Positions 13,596 through 27,587 of a stretch of DNA of 64,000 nucleotides are shown piece after piece. Made by a program: the position numbers and the translations under genes. How positions within the stretch are numbered: the first letter of the stretch is position 1; every line of letters begins with the position of its first letter. This stretch comes from Baylisascaris procyonis (Eukaryota; Nematoda; Chromadorea; Rhabditida; Ascarididae). The notes beneath the pieces were generated by a model that worked only from the letters and a program-made list of their open reading frames with translations, did no database searches and was not told the origin of the DNA. The DNA lies in contig JAZARR010000078.1 of the NCBI GenBank assembly GCA_037389465.1, positions 4,154,001 through 4,218,000 on the forward strand, read 5' to 3'.

Positions 13596-13910
13596 TGATC
13601 AACATGCGTGGAAGAACGCATATCGTTCCGGAGTTTCGGGCGCGCTTTTCCATTCACAGATGGAAGTTCACTTTATGCTCTTTTGGGCGACCAGCGTAGT
13701 CTAGCGCTCAATGTTTGGATGAAGGAATCAACAAAGAAGAATATGGAAACGACGAATAAAGAAAGATGGAGCGGGCAGCGGGTGTATTGGACACTTTGGA
13801 ACGATAGATTCCAGCAACGGTTGCAGGACACAAGGACCGTTACAATGGCGAGGCGTGCTGCGGACTACTATATCAACATGGCGCAAGATAAGTCGCTTGA
13901 AATTTTGTGA
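13596..13910 (+). CDS. possible small coding region, unknown
   Basis: An open frame of just over 100 codons ends at TGA 13908-13910. Its second half contains LGDQRSLALNVWMKEST, then a basic Trp/Arg/Gln-rich stretch (RVYWTLWNDRFQQRLQDTR) and ARRAADYYINMAQDKSLEIL. The composition is more protein-like than that of the neighbouring frames, but there is no clear start (a GTG at 13608, the first ATG at about 13719), no obvious splice acceptor and no family I recognise. It could be a remnant or chance. Confidence 0.2.
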
Positions 13911-15165
13911 ACTGATTCTCTCAGTCATTGCAGAATAATTCTTCATTCTGCCATCATCCCTAGCCTCCCTGAAAAATATCCAAAAAATGAAGTTTTGCAG
14001 AGGCAGCCTTACAGAGTTCACAGAGTTCATTGAGTGCGTTTATCTTATATAAATCATAAACATCGGCACATGGATAGGGTAGTTGATGGGATTTCGTTTC
14101 TCCACTATGGCTATTTTTTGTGCTTTGGTGGTTGAGATCCACATGTTTTTGTTTCTTATGGGGAAAGTTTATTTAGTTAAAATTTTTATGGAATTTCGTA
14201 GATAGAGACTAGAAAAGATCTACCATCAATCCAACAATGATAAGGAAGAAGCTGATCTCACCAACTATCACTACCGTGTGCCGATGTTGTTGGTTAATAT
14301 GAATTAAGTGGACTCAGTGATCTTTGTAAACCTGTAGAGTTGTCTTCGCAGTTGGTGAATGAAAGTGATGAGTGTGAGGGTTGTGTGACTTCAACTACAT
14401 CCGGGTACCGGATCGCTCTTCCAGAGCATGGCATTCTTGCTTTGCTTGGATGGATACGATTTACTATGAATCCCCTCATCTCCCACGGACGTTTCCCTGT
14501 AATGATGCTGTTGAGGCGCGAAGGCGCGTCAATGCATGGAAGGGACGTCTTTCGATGATCATTTCTAATGGAAATGCACGTTTTTGTAATATGTCTCGTT
14601 GTGGTTTGCACCACTTCGATGTGCTGAAGTTTTTGAGATGATGAATGATGCATTGGGATGTGATTGGAAATGAATAGTAGGGATTATACATGAACGAAAA
14701 GGAATCTGAAGTGGATGAATGTTTGTAGTAATGAGCAGATCTGTGCTGAGAATTCTTAAGTTTTCAATTGAAGTATCGAGTATCCCGTTGGGAAAAAAAC
14801 TGCCCAGATATTTCTGATCAAGAATAAAAATAATGAAATGAAATACAGCCACAATGAATATGACACTATATTGATGACTGAACTTTGTATATCATACAAT
14901 TTCTGCATTTATCCAGTGAACCATTGTGTCGGTGGAATCATTTGCGCCCTATTTTCTTTTTTTCTGCTATGTGTAACAGATTAACGAAACTTTTCCTAGA
15001 GGGTACAGGCGTAAATTTCCGTCCACCCGTTAAGTAGAAGGAAATAGAAGACCTTGCCCATGCAAATTCTGTGTGATACATTTTGGGCAATCTGATAGGC
15101 CGTTGGAGCTACTCGCTGCTTATGCGACAGTGCGAGCTCCATTACGGTTCTTCAAAGCCGCTGAA

Positions 15166-15334
15166 GAGGAGTCATTGGGCGATAACGCCAGCTCCTTAGC
15201 GGTGGCCTCTATTATACTGTTGAAAATGATTCACTGAGGCCATGCCATCACTTTAACTGTGGTCTATGATACCACTGAGAAGTTGAAAAGGAGTCATTGG
15301 GCGGCAATGCCAGCTCCTTAGTGATGGCCAATAA
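15166..15334. repeat. imperfect direct repeat, period 120 bp
   Basis: The phrase AGGAGTCATTGGGCG and onward, GCCAGCTCCTTAG and GTGGCC/ATGGCC occurs at about 15168-15215 and again at about 15288-15334, with several mismatches. Each copy is followed by A+T-rich sequence. Nothing coding is seen across it. Confidence 0.75.
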
Positions 15335-17305
15335 GTTGTGATGTATCCTATAGGTGTCCTTAAAGGACTAGTTTATGTTGTGGTGGTCTGGAAATTTACA
15401 GCTGCATCCTCTGACGTTCATTTTTATCACCTCACTGCGCGGAAAAAAGGACATATGGCGCAAGGATGGAATTTCTTACCTCAGATGGTTCTGGATTTTT
15501 GCATTACAAGTTCGTCGAGTGGTTTTCGCGGTTGTTCTGAATCACTTTTGCGTGATTCAGCATAAAAATCATTGTGGTGCAGACTTATCGGGTATGTTGG
15601 GTTTTCCCAATGAGATATTCGATGCTTAAGCTGAGATAGAATTAAACAAAGTAAACAAAGCACAGATCTGCTTAGGACTGCCAACATTCACCACTACAGG
15701 CTCTTTTCGTTTAATGTTTTATCCCTATTGTTCATTTTCCTTGCATCCCAATACATGCTTCATTCTTCTCTTTTATTTCATGCCATTCTGGTGGTGCAAA
15801 TTGTAACGGTCGTATTGCAGAACGTGCATTCCACTACTAATGAGCTTCGAAAGGTTTCCCTTCCATGTGCAATTGACACTTCCTTTGCGCCTTTGCGGTG
15901 TCATTACCGTGAAGCATATGCGAGAGATGCGCAATTCATCAGTAGTTCGTATTCATCTGAGCATTGCAAGAATACCAATGTCCTGTAAAAGCGATTAAGT
16001 GTCCGTTGGTAGTTGAGTCGGACGAATTTTCACACTCTTCACTCCGTTCACCATGTACAAACTCTTTTTAGGCCTTTTAGGGAAATGGCAATGAGGAAAT
16101 TTCTTTCTGCTTTGAACCGTCTAGTACGTCTTCGTAGTGAAATGGGTAGGATGTTAAAATTATTGTTTCGAAAGTCCCAGAAATTTTTGTTTCTAGCTGG
16201 AAAATTGGGTAAGTTCTCCAAATTGCAAGAAATTTTGAGGTTTTTAAGCGTGGGAAATAACTTAAGTGAATGTGTCAGCTAAATTAAACGATGCATTTCG
16301 CAAACCAGCCAGGTGCGGAACTTTTGGGTACTAATTTCTTGCGAGGTAAGATGCGGGGAAGAAAAATATTGCTTAGTTTTAATGAATTGGATTATTGCTA
16401 TCTCAGTTTAATTTCGGAAAATTTTTCAATTAAATTCAGAAATATTTGGGAGCGAAGTTTTTGGAGTTAAAAAGGAAACGTGATGCGTGGTTGAAAATAT
16501 CTACATCGAGCTTAAATGGTAGCAAAAGATGTTGATAAAATCAAGGCAATAGAGATTTAGTTCTTTATTTAGCTCCCATTCTGATAGTGGTGTTCAGGGA
16601 CCTTTTGTATTAAGGAGTTCTGCTGGTGAAAAATGAAATAACTAGAAAAAATCTTCAGAATAAGGTTCTCCCTGGATGGTTGAAATGGCGAAACACCCGA
16701 AGGAAGCAGTGACGAGAAGGCAGTGGAATATGATGATCTGAACGGATATCGACGTCTGAAGGTTTGATTTTGTTTACATTGTTGAAAGTTTAATAGTTGC
16801 TCGTCTCATGAAGTTTTCTCTAAGTCGAGAAAATGAGTTTGATATGTGAAATTCTGAACGCTTTTAATTGCCATATTTGCCTAAAGAAAGCATGTATCAA
16901 GTCTATGGATGCTTACAATGGGATATATTTCATGAATGAATAGCGTTGCATTCAAGGCATTTTTCGATTACTACTCTCATAACAAATTCGCATTGTGTGC
17001 ATTGATCAGAGTTGAGTATAGGAAGGGGACGAGGAGAGAGAGGTCGCATTTGAATTTTGATCTGTGATCTTTTTCAATCTGTAGTCGTCTTTGAATGTAT
17101 TAAATTAGCATGTTGTTAGGGTTTTACTTGTTTTCTATATTGACACAAAATAAACATAAGGGGAGGCAGCTATTGCAGCTACGCTTTATGGGAACTGTAT
17201 ATCGATTTAATCATCATTACTATGTCTAATCGCTATTACACTTGCGATCATCACTTTTTGAGTTCGTTTTGTTAAGTTTTAAACTGCTTAGTAACGAGAA
17301 GCTTT

Positions 17306-20300
17306 GGGTTTGATATTAAGTTATTTTTATTCGATATACGTTACTGAACTAGGAGTTAATCGATGTTCATTCTATTTTAGGCCATTTATTCAATTTTCTT
17401 AAATGAAAACTAATCATGAAGTGCATACTTATAAAGGAAAGGGATTATTGCTTTGCATACCACAGTTTAGCGGTAAATTTGTCCCTACTTTTTCGTTTTA
17501 ATCTTCGATTCGTCTTTATGGATGCATATCGCAATTAGTTTCAGAGTGAGTGATGGTATATGATTATAGGATGACTCGTAGCTTGATGTGACGTGGTACA
17601 TTGGCACCTCGAGGTGATCGCTGCAGCACTTTAGTGTTAGCGATTGGTTGGTGATTAGTTTTAATTTTATTTTTTTTTCGTTCTTTTATTATTCATTTTT
17701 CTGCAATAATTCACGATTAATCAGTTCAAATCTTTGTGTTAGAAAGGTTTCTTTCGCTTAGCTCATTATTTTTTAATTTCATCTCTATTCATCCCTCTAT
17801 CAACCCATCAGTTGCCAAAGTCAATTGTATTTTTGGAGAAATTATAGAAGCATGAAAGATTTTTAATTGTTAAATTGCAGCCCATCTACAACTTACTGAT
17901 CGCTCGTTCCAAGGTCACGCCCAGATTCCAATAATGCGCTGCCTATGACGAAGGTTCGGCCGCGAAAAAGAACTTCAGAGGTTTTTGAGAGGTAAGGCAT
18001 CCTCCGTTGTATTTGTTCGCATCGTACTCGAGAAGTGTGTTTAAGATGAGTAACAAGTCCTTGATTTTCTTTGAAGGCTCTAAAATTCAACGATTTGCCT
18101 TAGGTCTTCGTTCTGTTCAATGAAAGTACAGAATGCGGATTTGGTTTGGGGCGTGTCTGCGGCAGAACCCAGCGCGGATATTGCTTCATTCTGGCCTCTC
18201 AGGCCGTTGTTTAGATCGACCCCTTTAGAAAGAGATCATTCGTTGCTCTTAGCTTCTGGTTTGATCGGGGCTTGATATTAAGTTATTTTTATTCGATATG
18301 ATGCTATGATAAGATGGCCTGTAGATGCTGACTACCAAAGGATCATCGAGACAGCCCTACTTCATCTACTAAATAATACTGTACTATTCTAAGCCATGGT
18401 GTCGCTCTTATAACAAACACATATTTAAATGCGCGTATATTCCTTAGATAATTCATAATTTCATATGTAATAAAATTGCATCAAAAGCCTTCTCCAGAAA
18501 GGTTCAAAGATCGGGTCTTCACTTAGGTAATCGAATGTAATGAGTAGCTTTGTCCGATAATGCAGAGGGTTCTAGTGCTACTCATTGTTTAACTTGCGGT
18601 AACATGAATGAGTGACTGTGATTAAATCTGTATGCTAATGTTTTAAATGCCCCCGCTCCATGCTTTATACGTTACTGAACTAGGAGTTAATCGATGTTCA
18701 TTCTGTTTTAGGCCATTTATTCAATTTTCTTAAATCAAAACTAATCATGAATTGCATACTTATAAAGGAAAGGGATTATTGCTTTGCATACCACAGTTTA
18801 GCAGTAAATTTGTCCCTACTTTTTCGTTTTAATCTTCGATTCGTCTTTATGGATGCATGTGGCAATTAGTTTCATGGTGAGTGATGGTATATGATTATAG
18901 GATGACTCAAAGCTTGATGTGACGTGGTGCATTGGCACCTCGAGGTGATCGCTGTAGCACCTTAATGTTAGCGATTGGTTGGTGTTTAGTTTTAATTTTA
19001 TTTTTTTTTTCGTTCTTTTATTATTCATTTTTCTGCAATAATTCACGATTAATCAGTTCAAATCTTTGTGTTAGAAAGGTTTCTTTCGCTTAGCTCATTA
19101 TTTTTCAAATTCATCCCCATTCACCTATTTATCAACCCATCAGTTGCCAAAGTCAATTGTATTTTTGGAGAAATTATAGAAGCATGAAAGATTTTTAATT
19201 GTTAAATTGCAGCCCATCTACAACTTACTGATCGCTCGTTCCAAGGTCACGCCCAGATTCCAATAATGCGCTGCCTATGATGAAGGTTCGGCCGCGAAAA
19301 AGAACTTCAGAGGTTTTTGAGAGGTAAGGCATCCTCCGTTGTATTTGTTCGCATCGTACTCGAGAAGTGTGTTTAAGATGAGTAACAAGTCCTTGATTTT
19401 CTTTGAAGGCTCTAAAATTCAACGATTTGCCTTAGGTCTTCGTTCTGTTCAATGAAAGTACAGAATGCGGATTTGGTTTGGGGCGTGTCTGCGGCAGAAC
19501 CCAGCGCGGATATTGCTTCATTCTGGCCTCTCAGGCCGTTGTTTAGATCGACCCCTTTAGAAAGAGATCATTCGTTGCTCTTAGCTTCTGGTTTGATCGG
19601 GGCTTGATATTAAGTTATTTTTATTCGATATGATGCTATGATAAGATGGCCTGTAGATGCTGACTACCAAAGGATCATCGAGACAGCCCTACTTCATCTA
19701 CTAAATAATACTGTACTATTCTAAGCCATGGTGTCGCTCTTATAACAAACACATATTTAAATGCGCGTATATTCCTTAGATAATTCATAATTTCATATGT
19801 AATAAAATTGCATCAAAAGCCTTCTCCAGAAAGGTTCAAAGATCGGGTCTTCACTTAGGTAATCGAATGTAATGAGTAGCTTTGTCCGATAATGCAGAGG
19901 GTTCTAGTGCTACTCATTGTTTAACTTGCGGTAACATGAATGAGTGACTGTGATTAAATCTGTATGCTAATGTTTTAAATGCCCCCGCTCCATGCTTTAT
20001 ACGTTACTGAACTAGGAGTTAATCGATGTTCATTCTGTTTTAGGCCATTTATTCAATTTTCTTAAATCAAAACTAATCATGAATTGCATACTTATAAAGG
20101 AAAGGGATTATTGCTTTGCATACCACAGTTTAGCAGTAAATTTGTCCCTACTTTTTCGTTTTAATCTTCGATTCGTCTTTATGGATGCATGTGGCAATTA
20201 GTTTCATGGTGAGTGATGGTATATGATTATAGGATGACTCAAAGCTTGATGTGACGTGGTGCATTGGCACCTCGAGGTGATCGCTGTAGCACCTTAATGT

Positions 20301-23300
20301 TAGCGATTGGTTGGTGTTTAGTTTTAATTTTATTTTTTTTTTCGTTCTTTTATTATTCATTTTTCTGCAATAATTCACGATTAATCAGTTCAAATCTTTG
20401 TGTTAGAAAGGTTTCTTTCGCTTAGCTCATTATTTTTCAAATTCATCCCCATTCACCTATTTATCAACCCATCAGTTGCCAAAGTCAATTTAATTTTTGA
20501 AGAATTTATAGAAGCATGAAAGTTTTTAATTGTTAAATTGCAGCCCATCTACAACTTACTGGTCGCTTGTTCCAAGGTCACGCCCAGATTCCAATAATGC
20601 GCTGCCTATGACGAAGGTTCGACCGCGAAAATGAACTTCAGAGGTTTACGAGAGGTAAGGCATCCTCCGTTGTATTTGTTCGCATCGTACTCGAGAAGTG
20701 TGTTTAAGATGAGTAACAAGTCCTTGATTTTCTTTGAAGCGCTCTAAAATTCAACGATTTGCCTTAGGTCTTCGTTCTGTTCAATGAAAGTACAGAATGC
20801 GGATTTGGTTTGGGGCGTGTCTGCGGCAGAGCCCAGCGCGGATATTGCTTCATTCTGGCCTCTCAGGCCGTTGTTTAGATCGACCCCTTTAGAAAGAGAT
20901 CATTCGTTGCTCTTAGCTTCTGGTTTGATCGGGGCTTGATATTAAGTTATTTTTATTCGATATGATGCTATGATAAGATGGCCTGTAGATGCTGACTACC
21001 AAAGGATCATCGAGACAGCCCTACTTCATCTACTAAATAATACTGTACTATTCTAAGCCATGGTATCGCTCTTATAACAAACACATTTAAACGCGCGTAT
21101 ATTCCCTAGATAATTCATAATTTCATATGTAATAAAATTGCATCAAAAGCCTTATCCAGAAAGGTTCAAAGATCGGGTCTTCACTTAGGTAATCGAATGT
21201 AATGAGTAGCTTTGTCCGATAATGCAGAGGGTTCTAGTGCTACTCATTGTTTAACTTGCGGTAACTAGAATGAGTGACTGTGATTAAATCTGTATGCTAA
21301 TGTTTTAAATGCCCCCGCTCCATGCTTTATACGTTACTGAACTAGGAGTTAATCGATGTTCATTCTGTTTTAGGCCATTTATTCAATTTTCTTAAATCAA
21401 AACTTATCATGAATTGCATACTTGTAAAGGAAAGGGATTATTGCTTTGCATACCACAGTTTAGCAGTAAATTTGTCCCTACTTTTTCGTTTTAATCTTCG
21501 ATTCGTCTTTATGGATGCATGTCGCAATTAGTTTCATAGTGAGTGATGGTATATGATTATAGGATGACTCGAAGCTTGATGTGACGTGGTACATTGGCAC
21601 CTCGAGGTGATCGCTGCAGCACCTTAATGTTAGCGATTGGTTGGTGTTTAGTTTTAATTTTATTTTTTTTTTCGTTCTTTTATTATTCATTTTTCTGCAA
21701 TAATTCACGATTAATCAGTTCAAATCTTTGTGTTAGAAAGGTTTCTTTCGCTTAGCTCATTATTTTTCAAATTCATCCCCATTCACCTATTTATCAACCC
21801 ATCAGTTGCCAAAGTCAATTTAATTTTTGAAGAATTTATAGAAGCATGAAAGTTTTTAATTGTTAAATTGCAGCCCATCTACAACTTACTGGTCGCTTGT
21901 TCCAAGGTCACGCCCAGATTCCAATAATGCGCTGCCTATGACGAAGGTTCGACCGCGAAAATGAACTTCAGAGGTTTACGAGAGGTAAGGCATCCTCCGT
22001 TGTATTTGTTCGCATCGTACTCGAGAAGTGTGTTTAAGATGAGTAACAAGTCCTTGATTTTCTTTGAAGCGCTCTAAAATTCAACGATTTGCCTTAGGTC
22101 TTCGTTCTGTTCAATGAAAGTACAGAATGCGGATTTGGTTTGGGGCGTGTCTGCGGCAGAGCCCAGCGCGGATATTGCTTCATTCTGGCCTCTCAGGCCG
22201 TTGTTTAGATCGACCCCTTTAGAAAGAGATCATTCGTTGCTCTTAGCTTCTGGTTTGATCGGGGCTTGATATTAAGTTATTTTTATTCGATATGATGCTA
22301 TGATAAGATGGCCTGTAGATGCTGACTACCAAAGGATCATCGAGACAGCCCTACTTCATCTACTAAATAATACTGTACTATTCTAAGCCATGGTATCGCT
22401 CTTATAACAAACACATTTAAACGCGCGTATATTCCCTAGATAATTCATAATTTCATATGTAATAAAATTGCATCAAAAGCCTTATCCAGAAAGGTTCAAA
22501 GATCGGGTCTTCACTTAGGTAATCGAATGTAATGAGTAGCTTTGTCCGATAATGCAGAGGGTTCTAGTGCTACTCATTGTTTAACTTGCGGTAACTAGAA
22601 TGAGTGACTGTGATTAAATCTGTATGCTAATGTTTTAAATGCCCCCGCTCCATGCTTTATACGTTACTGAACTAGGAGTTAATCGATGTTCATTCTGTTT
22701 TAGGCCATTTATTCAATTTTCTTAAATCAAAACTTATCATGAATTGCATACTTGTAAAGGAAAGGGATTATTGCTTTGCATACCACAGTTTAGCAGTAAA
22801 TTTGTCCCTACTTTTTCGTTTTAATCTTCGATTCGTCTTTATGGATGCATGTCGCAATTAGTTTCATAGTGAGTGATGGTATATGATTATAGGATGACTC
22901 GAAGCTTGATGTGACGTGGTACATTGGCACCTCGAGGTGATCGCTGCAGCACCTTAATGTTAGCGATTGGTTGGTGTTTAGTTTTAATTTTATTTTTTTT
23001 CGTTCTTTTATTATTCATTTTTCTGCAATAATTCACGATTAATCAGTTCAAATCTTTGTGTTAGAAAGGTTTCTTTCGCTTAGCTCATTATTTTTCAAAT
23101 TCATCCCTATTCACCTATTTATCAACCCATCAGTTGCCAAAGTCAATTTAATTTTTGAAGAATTTATAGAAGCATGAAAGATTTCTAATTGTTAAATTGC
23201 AGCCCATCTACAACTTACTGGTCGCTCGTTCCAAGGTCACGCCCAGATTCCAATAATGCGCTGCCTATGACGAAGGTTCGGCCGCGAAAAAGAACTTCAG

Positions 23301-26300
23301 AGGTTTTTGAGAGGTAAGGCATCCTCCGTTGTATTTGTTCGCATCGTACTCGAGAAGTGTGTTTAAGATGAGTAACAAGTCCTTGATTTTCTTTGAAGCG
23401 CTCTAAAATTCAACGATTTGCCTTAGGTCTTCGTTCTGTTCAATGAAAGTACAGAATGCGGATTTGGTTTGGGGCGTGTCTGCGGCAGAACCCAGCGCGG
23501 ATATTGCTTCATTCTGGCCTCTCAGGCCGTTGTTTAGATCGACCCCTTTAGAAAGAGATGATTCGTTGCTCTTAGCTTCTGGTTTGATCGGGGCTTGATA
23601 TTAAGTTATTTTTATTCGATATGATGCTATGATAAGATGGCCTGTAGATGCTGACTACCAAAGGATCATCGAGACAGCCCTACTTCATCTACTAAATAAT
23701 ACTGTACTATTCTAAGCCATGGTGTCGCTCTTATAACAAACACATATTTAAATGCGCGTATATTCCTTAGATAATTCATAATTTCATATGTAATAAAATT
23801 GCATCAAAAGCCTTCTCCAGAAAGGTTCAAAGATCGGGTCTTCACTTAGGTAATCGAATGTAATGAGTAGCTTTGTCCGATAATGCAGAGGGTTCTAGTG
23901 CTACTCATTGTTTAACTTGCGGTAACATGAATGAGTGACTGTGATTAAATCTGTATGCTAATGTTTTAAATGCCCCCGCTCCATGCTTTATACGTTACTG
24001 AACTAGGAGTTAATCGATGTTCATTCTGTTTTAGGCCATTTATTCAATTTTCTTAAATCAAAACTAATCATGAATTGCATACTTATAAAGGAAAGGGATT
24101 ATTGCTTTGCATACCACAGTTTAGCAGTAAATTTGTCCCTACTTTTTCGTTTTAATCTTCGATTCGTCTTTATGGATGCATGTGGCAATTAGTTTCATGG
24201 TGAGTGATGGTATATGATTATAGGATGACTCAAAGCTTGATGTGACGTGGTGCATTGGCACCTCGAGGTGATCGCTGTAGCACCTTAATGTTAGCGATTG
24301 GTTGGTGTTTAGTTTTAATTTTATTTTTTTTTCGTTCTTTTATTATTCATTTTTCTGCAATAATTCACGATTAATCAGTTCAAATCTTTGTGTTAGAAAG
24401 GTTTCTTTCGCTTAGCTCATTATTTTTCAAATTCATCCCTATTCACCTATTTATCAACCCATCAGTTGCCAAAGTCAATTTAATTTTTGAAGAATTTATA
24501 GAAGCATGAAAGATTTTTAATTGTTAAATTGCAGCCCATCTACAACTTACTGGTCGCTCGTTCCAAGGTCACGCCCAGATTCCAATAATGCGCTGCCTAT
24601 GACGAAGGTTCGACCGCGAAAATGAACTTCAGAGGTTTACGAGAGGTAAGGCATCCTCCGTTGTATTTGTTCGCATCGTACTCGAGAAGTGTGTTTAAGA
24701 TGAGTAACAAGTCCTTGATTTTCTTTGAAGCGCTCTAAAATTCAACGATTTGCCTTAGGTCTTCGTTCTGTTCAATGAAAGTACAGAATGCGGATTTGGT
24801 TTGGGGCGTGTCTGCGGCAGAACCCAGCGCGGATATTGCTTCATTCTGGCCTCTCAGGCCGTTGTTTAGATCGACCCCTTTAGAAAGAGATCATTCGTTG
24901 CTCTTAGCTTCTGGTTTGATCGGGGCTTGATATTAAGTTATTTTTATTCGATATGATGCTATGATAAGATGGCCTGTAGATGCTGACTACCAAAGGATCA
25001 TCGAGACAGCCCTACTTCATCTACTAAATAATACTGTACTATTCTAAGCCATGGTGTCGCTCTTATAACAAACACATATTTAAATGCGCGTATATTCCTT
25101 AGATAATTCATAATTTCATATGTAATAAAATTGCATCAAAAGCCTTCTCCAGAAAGGTTCAAAGATCGGGTCTTCACTTAGGTAATCGAATGTAATGAGT
25201 AGCTTTGTCCGATAATGCAGAGGGTTCTAGTGCTACTCATTGTTTAACTTGCGGTAACAAGAATGAGTGACTGTGATTAAATCTGTATGCTAATGTTTTA
25301 AATGCCCCCGCTCCATACTTTATACGTTACTGAACTAGGAGTTAATCGATGTTCATTCTGTTTTAGGCCATTTATTCAATTTTCTTAAATCAAAACTTAT
25401 CATGAATTGCATACTTGTAAAGGAAAGGGATTATTGCTTTGCATACCACAGTTTAGCAGTAAATTTGTCCCTACTTTTTCGTTTTAATCTTCGATTCGTC
25501 TTTATGGATGCATGTCGCAATTAGTTTCATAGTGAGTGATGGTATATGATTATAGGATGACTCGAAGCTTGATGTGACGTGGTACATTGGCACCTCGAGG
25601 TGATCGCTGCAGCACCTTAATGTTAGCGATTGGTTGGTGTTTAGTTTTAATTTTATTTTTTTTTCGTTCTTTTATTATTCATTTTTCTGCAATAATTCAC
25701 GATTAATCAGTTCAAATCTTTGTGTTAGAAAGGTTTCTTTCGCTTAGCTCATTATTTTTCAAATTCATCCCTATTCACCTATTTATCAACCCATCAGTTG
25801 CCAAAGTCAATTTAATTTTTGAAGAATTTATAGAAGCATGAAAGATTTTTAATTGTTAAATTGCAGCCCATCTACAACTTACTGGTCGCTCGTTCCAAGG
25901 TCACGCCCAGATTCCAATAATGCGCTGCCTATGACGAAGGTTCGGCCGCGAAAAAGAACTTCAGAGGTTTTTGAGAGGTAAGGCATCCTCCGTTGTATTT
26001 GTTCGCATCGTACTCGAGAAGTGTGTTTAAGATGAGTAACAAGTCCTTGATTTTCTTTGAAGCGCTCTAAAATTCAACGATTTGCCTTAGGTCTTCGTTC
26101 TGTTCAATGAAAGTACAGAATGCGGATTTGGTTTGGGGCGTGTCTGCGGCAGAACCCAGCGCGGATATTGCTTCATTCTGGCCTCTCAGGCCGTTGTTTA
26201 GATCGACCCCTTTAGAAAGAGATCATTCGTTGCTCTTAGCTTCTGGTTTGATCGGGGCTTGATATTAAGTTATTTTTATTCGATATGATGCTATGATAAG

Positions 26301-27587
26301 ATGGCCTGTAGATGCTGACTACCAAAGGATCATCGAGACAGCCCTACTTCATCTACTAAATAATACTGTACTATTCTAAGCCATGGTATCGCTCTTATAA
26401 CAAACACATTTAAACGCGCGTATATTCCCTAGATAATTCATAATTTCATATGTAATAAAATTGCATCAAAAGCCTTATCCAGAAAGGTTCAAAGATCGGG
26501 TCTTCACTTAGGTAATCGAATGTAATGAGTAGCTTTGTCCGATAATGCAGAGGGTTCTAGTGCTACTCATTGTTTAACTTGCGGTAACTAGAATGAGTGA
26601 CTGTGATTAAATCTGTATGCTAATGTTTTAAATGCCCCCGCTCCATGCTTTATACGTTACTGAACTAGGAGTTAATCGATGTTCATTCTGTTTTAGGCCA
26701 TTTATTCAATTTTCTTAAATCAAAACTTATCATGAATTGCATACTTGTAAAGGAAAGGGATTATTGCTTTGCATACCACAGTTTAGCAGTAAATTTGTCC
26801 CTACTTTTTCGTTTTAATCTTCGATTCGTCTTTATGGATGCATGTCGCAATTAGTTTCATAGTGAGTGATGGTATATGATTATAGGATGACTCGAAGCTT
26901 GATGTGACGTGGTACATTGGCACCTCGAGGTGATCGCTGCAGCACCTTAATGTTAGCGATTGGTTGGTGTTTAGTTTTAATTTTATTTTTTTTTCGTTCT
27001 TTTATTATTCATTTTTCTGCAATAATTCACGATTAATCAGTTCAAATCTTTGTGTTAGAAAGGTTTCTTTCGCTTAGCTCATTATTTTTCAAATTCATCC
27101 CTATTCACCTATTTATCAACCCATCAGTTGCCAAAGTCAATTTAATTTTTGAAGAATTTATAGAAGCATGAAAGATTTTTAATTGTTAAATTGCAGCCCA
27201 TCTACAACTTACTGGTCGCTTGTTCCAAGGTCACGCCCAGATTCCATTATTGCGCTGCCTATAACGAAGGTTCGGCCGCGAAAATGAACCTCAGAGGTTT
27301 TTGAGAGGTAAGGCATCCTCCGTTGTATTTGTTCGCATCGTACTCGAGAAGTGTGTTTAAGATGAGTAACAAGTCCTTGATTTTCTTTGAAGCGCTCTAA
27401 AATTCAACGATTTGCCTTAGGTCTTCGTTCTGTTCAATGAAAGTACAGAATGCGGATTTGGTTTGGGGCGTGTCTGCGGCAGAACCCAGCGCGGATATTG
27501 CTTCATTCTGGCCTCTCAGGCCGTTGTTTAGATCGACTCCTTTAGAAAGAGATCATTCGTTGCTCTTAGCTTCTGGTTGGATCGGGG
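17306..27587. repeat. tandem array of a ~1,331-bp unit, eight copies
   Basis: A landmark (CCCATCTACAACTTACTG and its variants) recurs at 17881, 19213, 20544, 21874, 23203, 24535, 25867 and 27197, spacings 1329-1332. The left-most unit lacks a 369-bp stretch present in the others (18300-18668 in unit 2), and the last is truncated at GATCGGGG. Two variant types are mixed along the array. Each unit has an acceptor-like TTGCAG and, 111 bases on, a donor-like GAGAG|GTAAGG, but all three forward frames between them have stops. A 65-codon minus-strand frame in units 1 and 2 is broken in the units carrying TTTACGAG. I therefore see no protein gene in the array. It is not 5S or spliced-leader rDNA by inspection. 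Confidence 0.97.

Larger units (their letters stand above)
12508..17305. other. no confident gene
   Basis: Apart from the weak coding candidate near 13.6-13.9 kb and the 120-bp-period repeat near 15.2 kb, I see nothing recognisable. A basic, Leu-rich open frame at 16085-16282 has no supporting context. Confidence 0.45.

Noticed and set aside
17893..18090. 65-codon minus-strand open frame recurring in the array
   Set aside because: It is broken by stops or shifts in the other unit type, so it is not under protein-level selection.
17306..27587. Array as 5S/spliced-leader RNA gene cluster
   Set aside because: The period is close to such clusters, but no 5S-like or spliced-leader-like sequence could be found in the unit.
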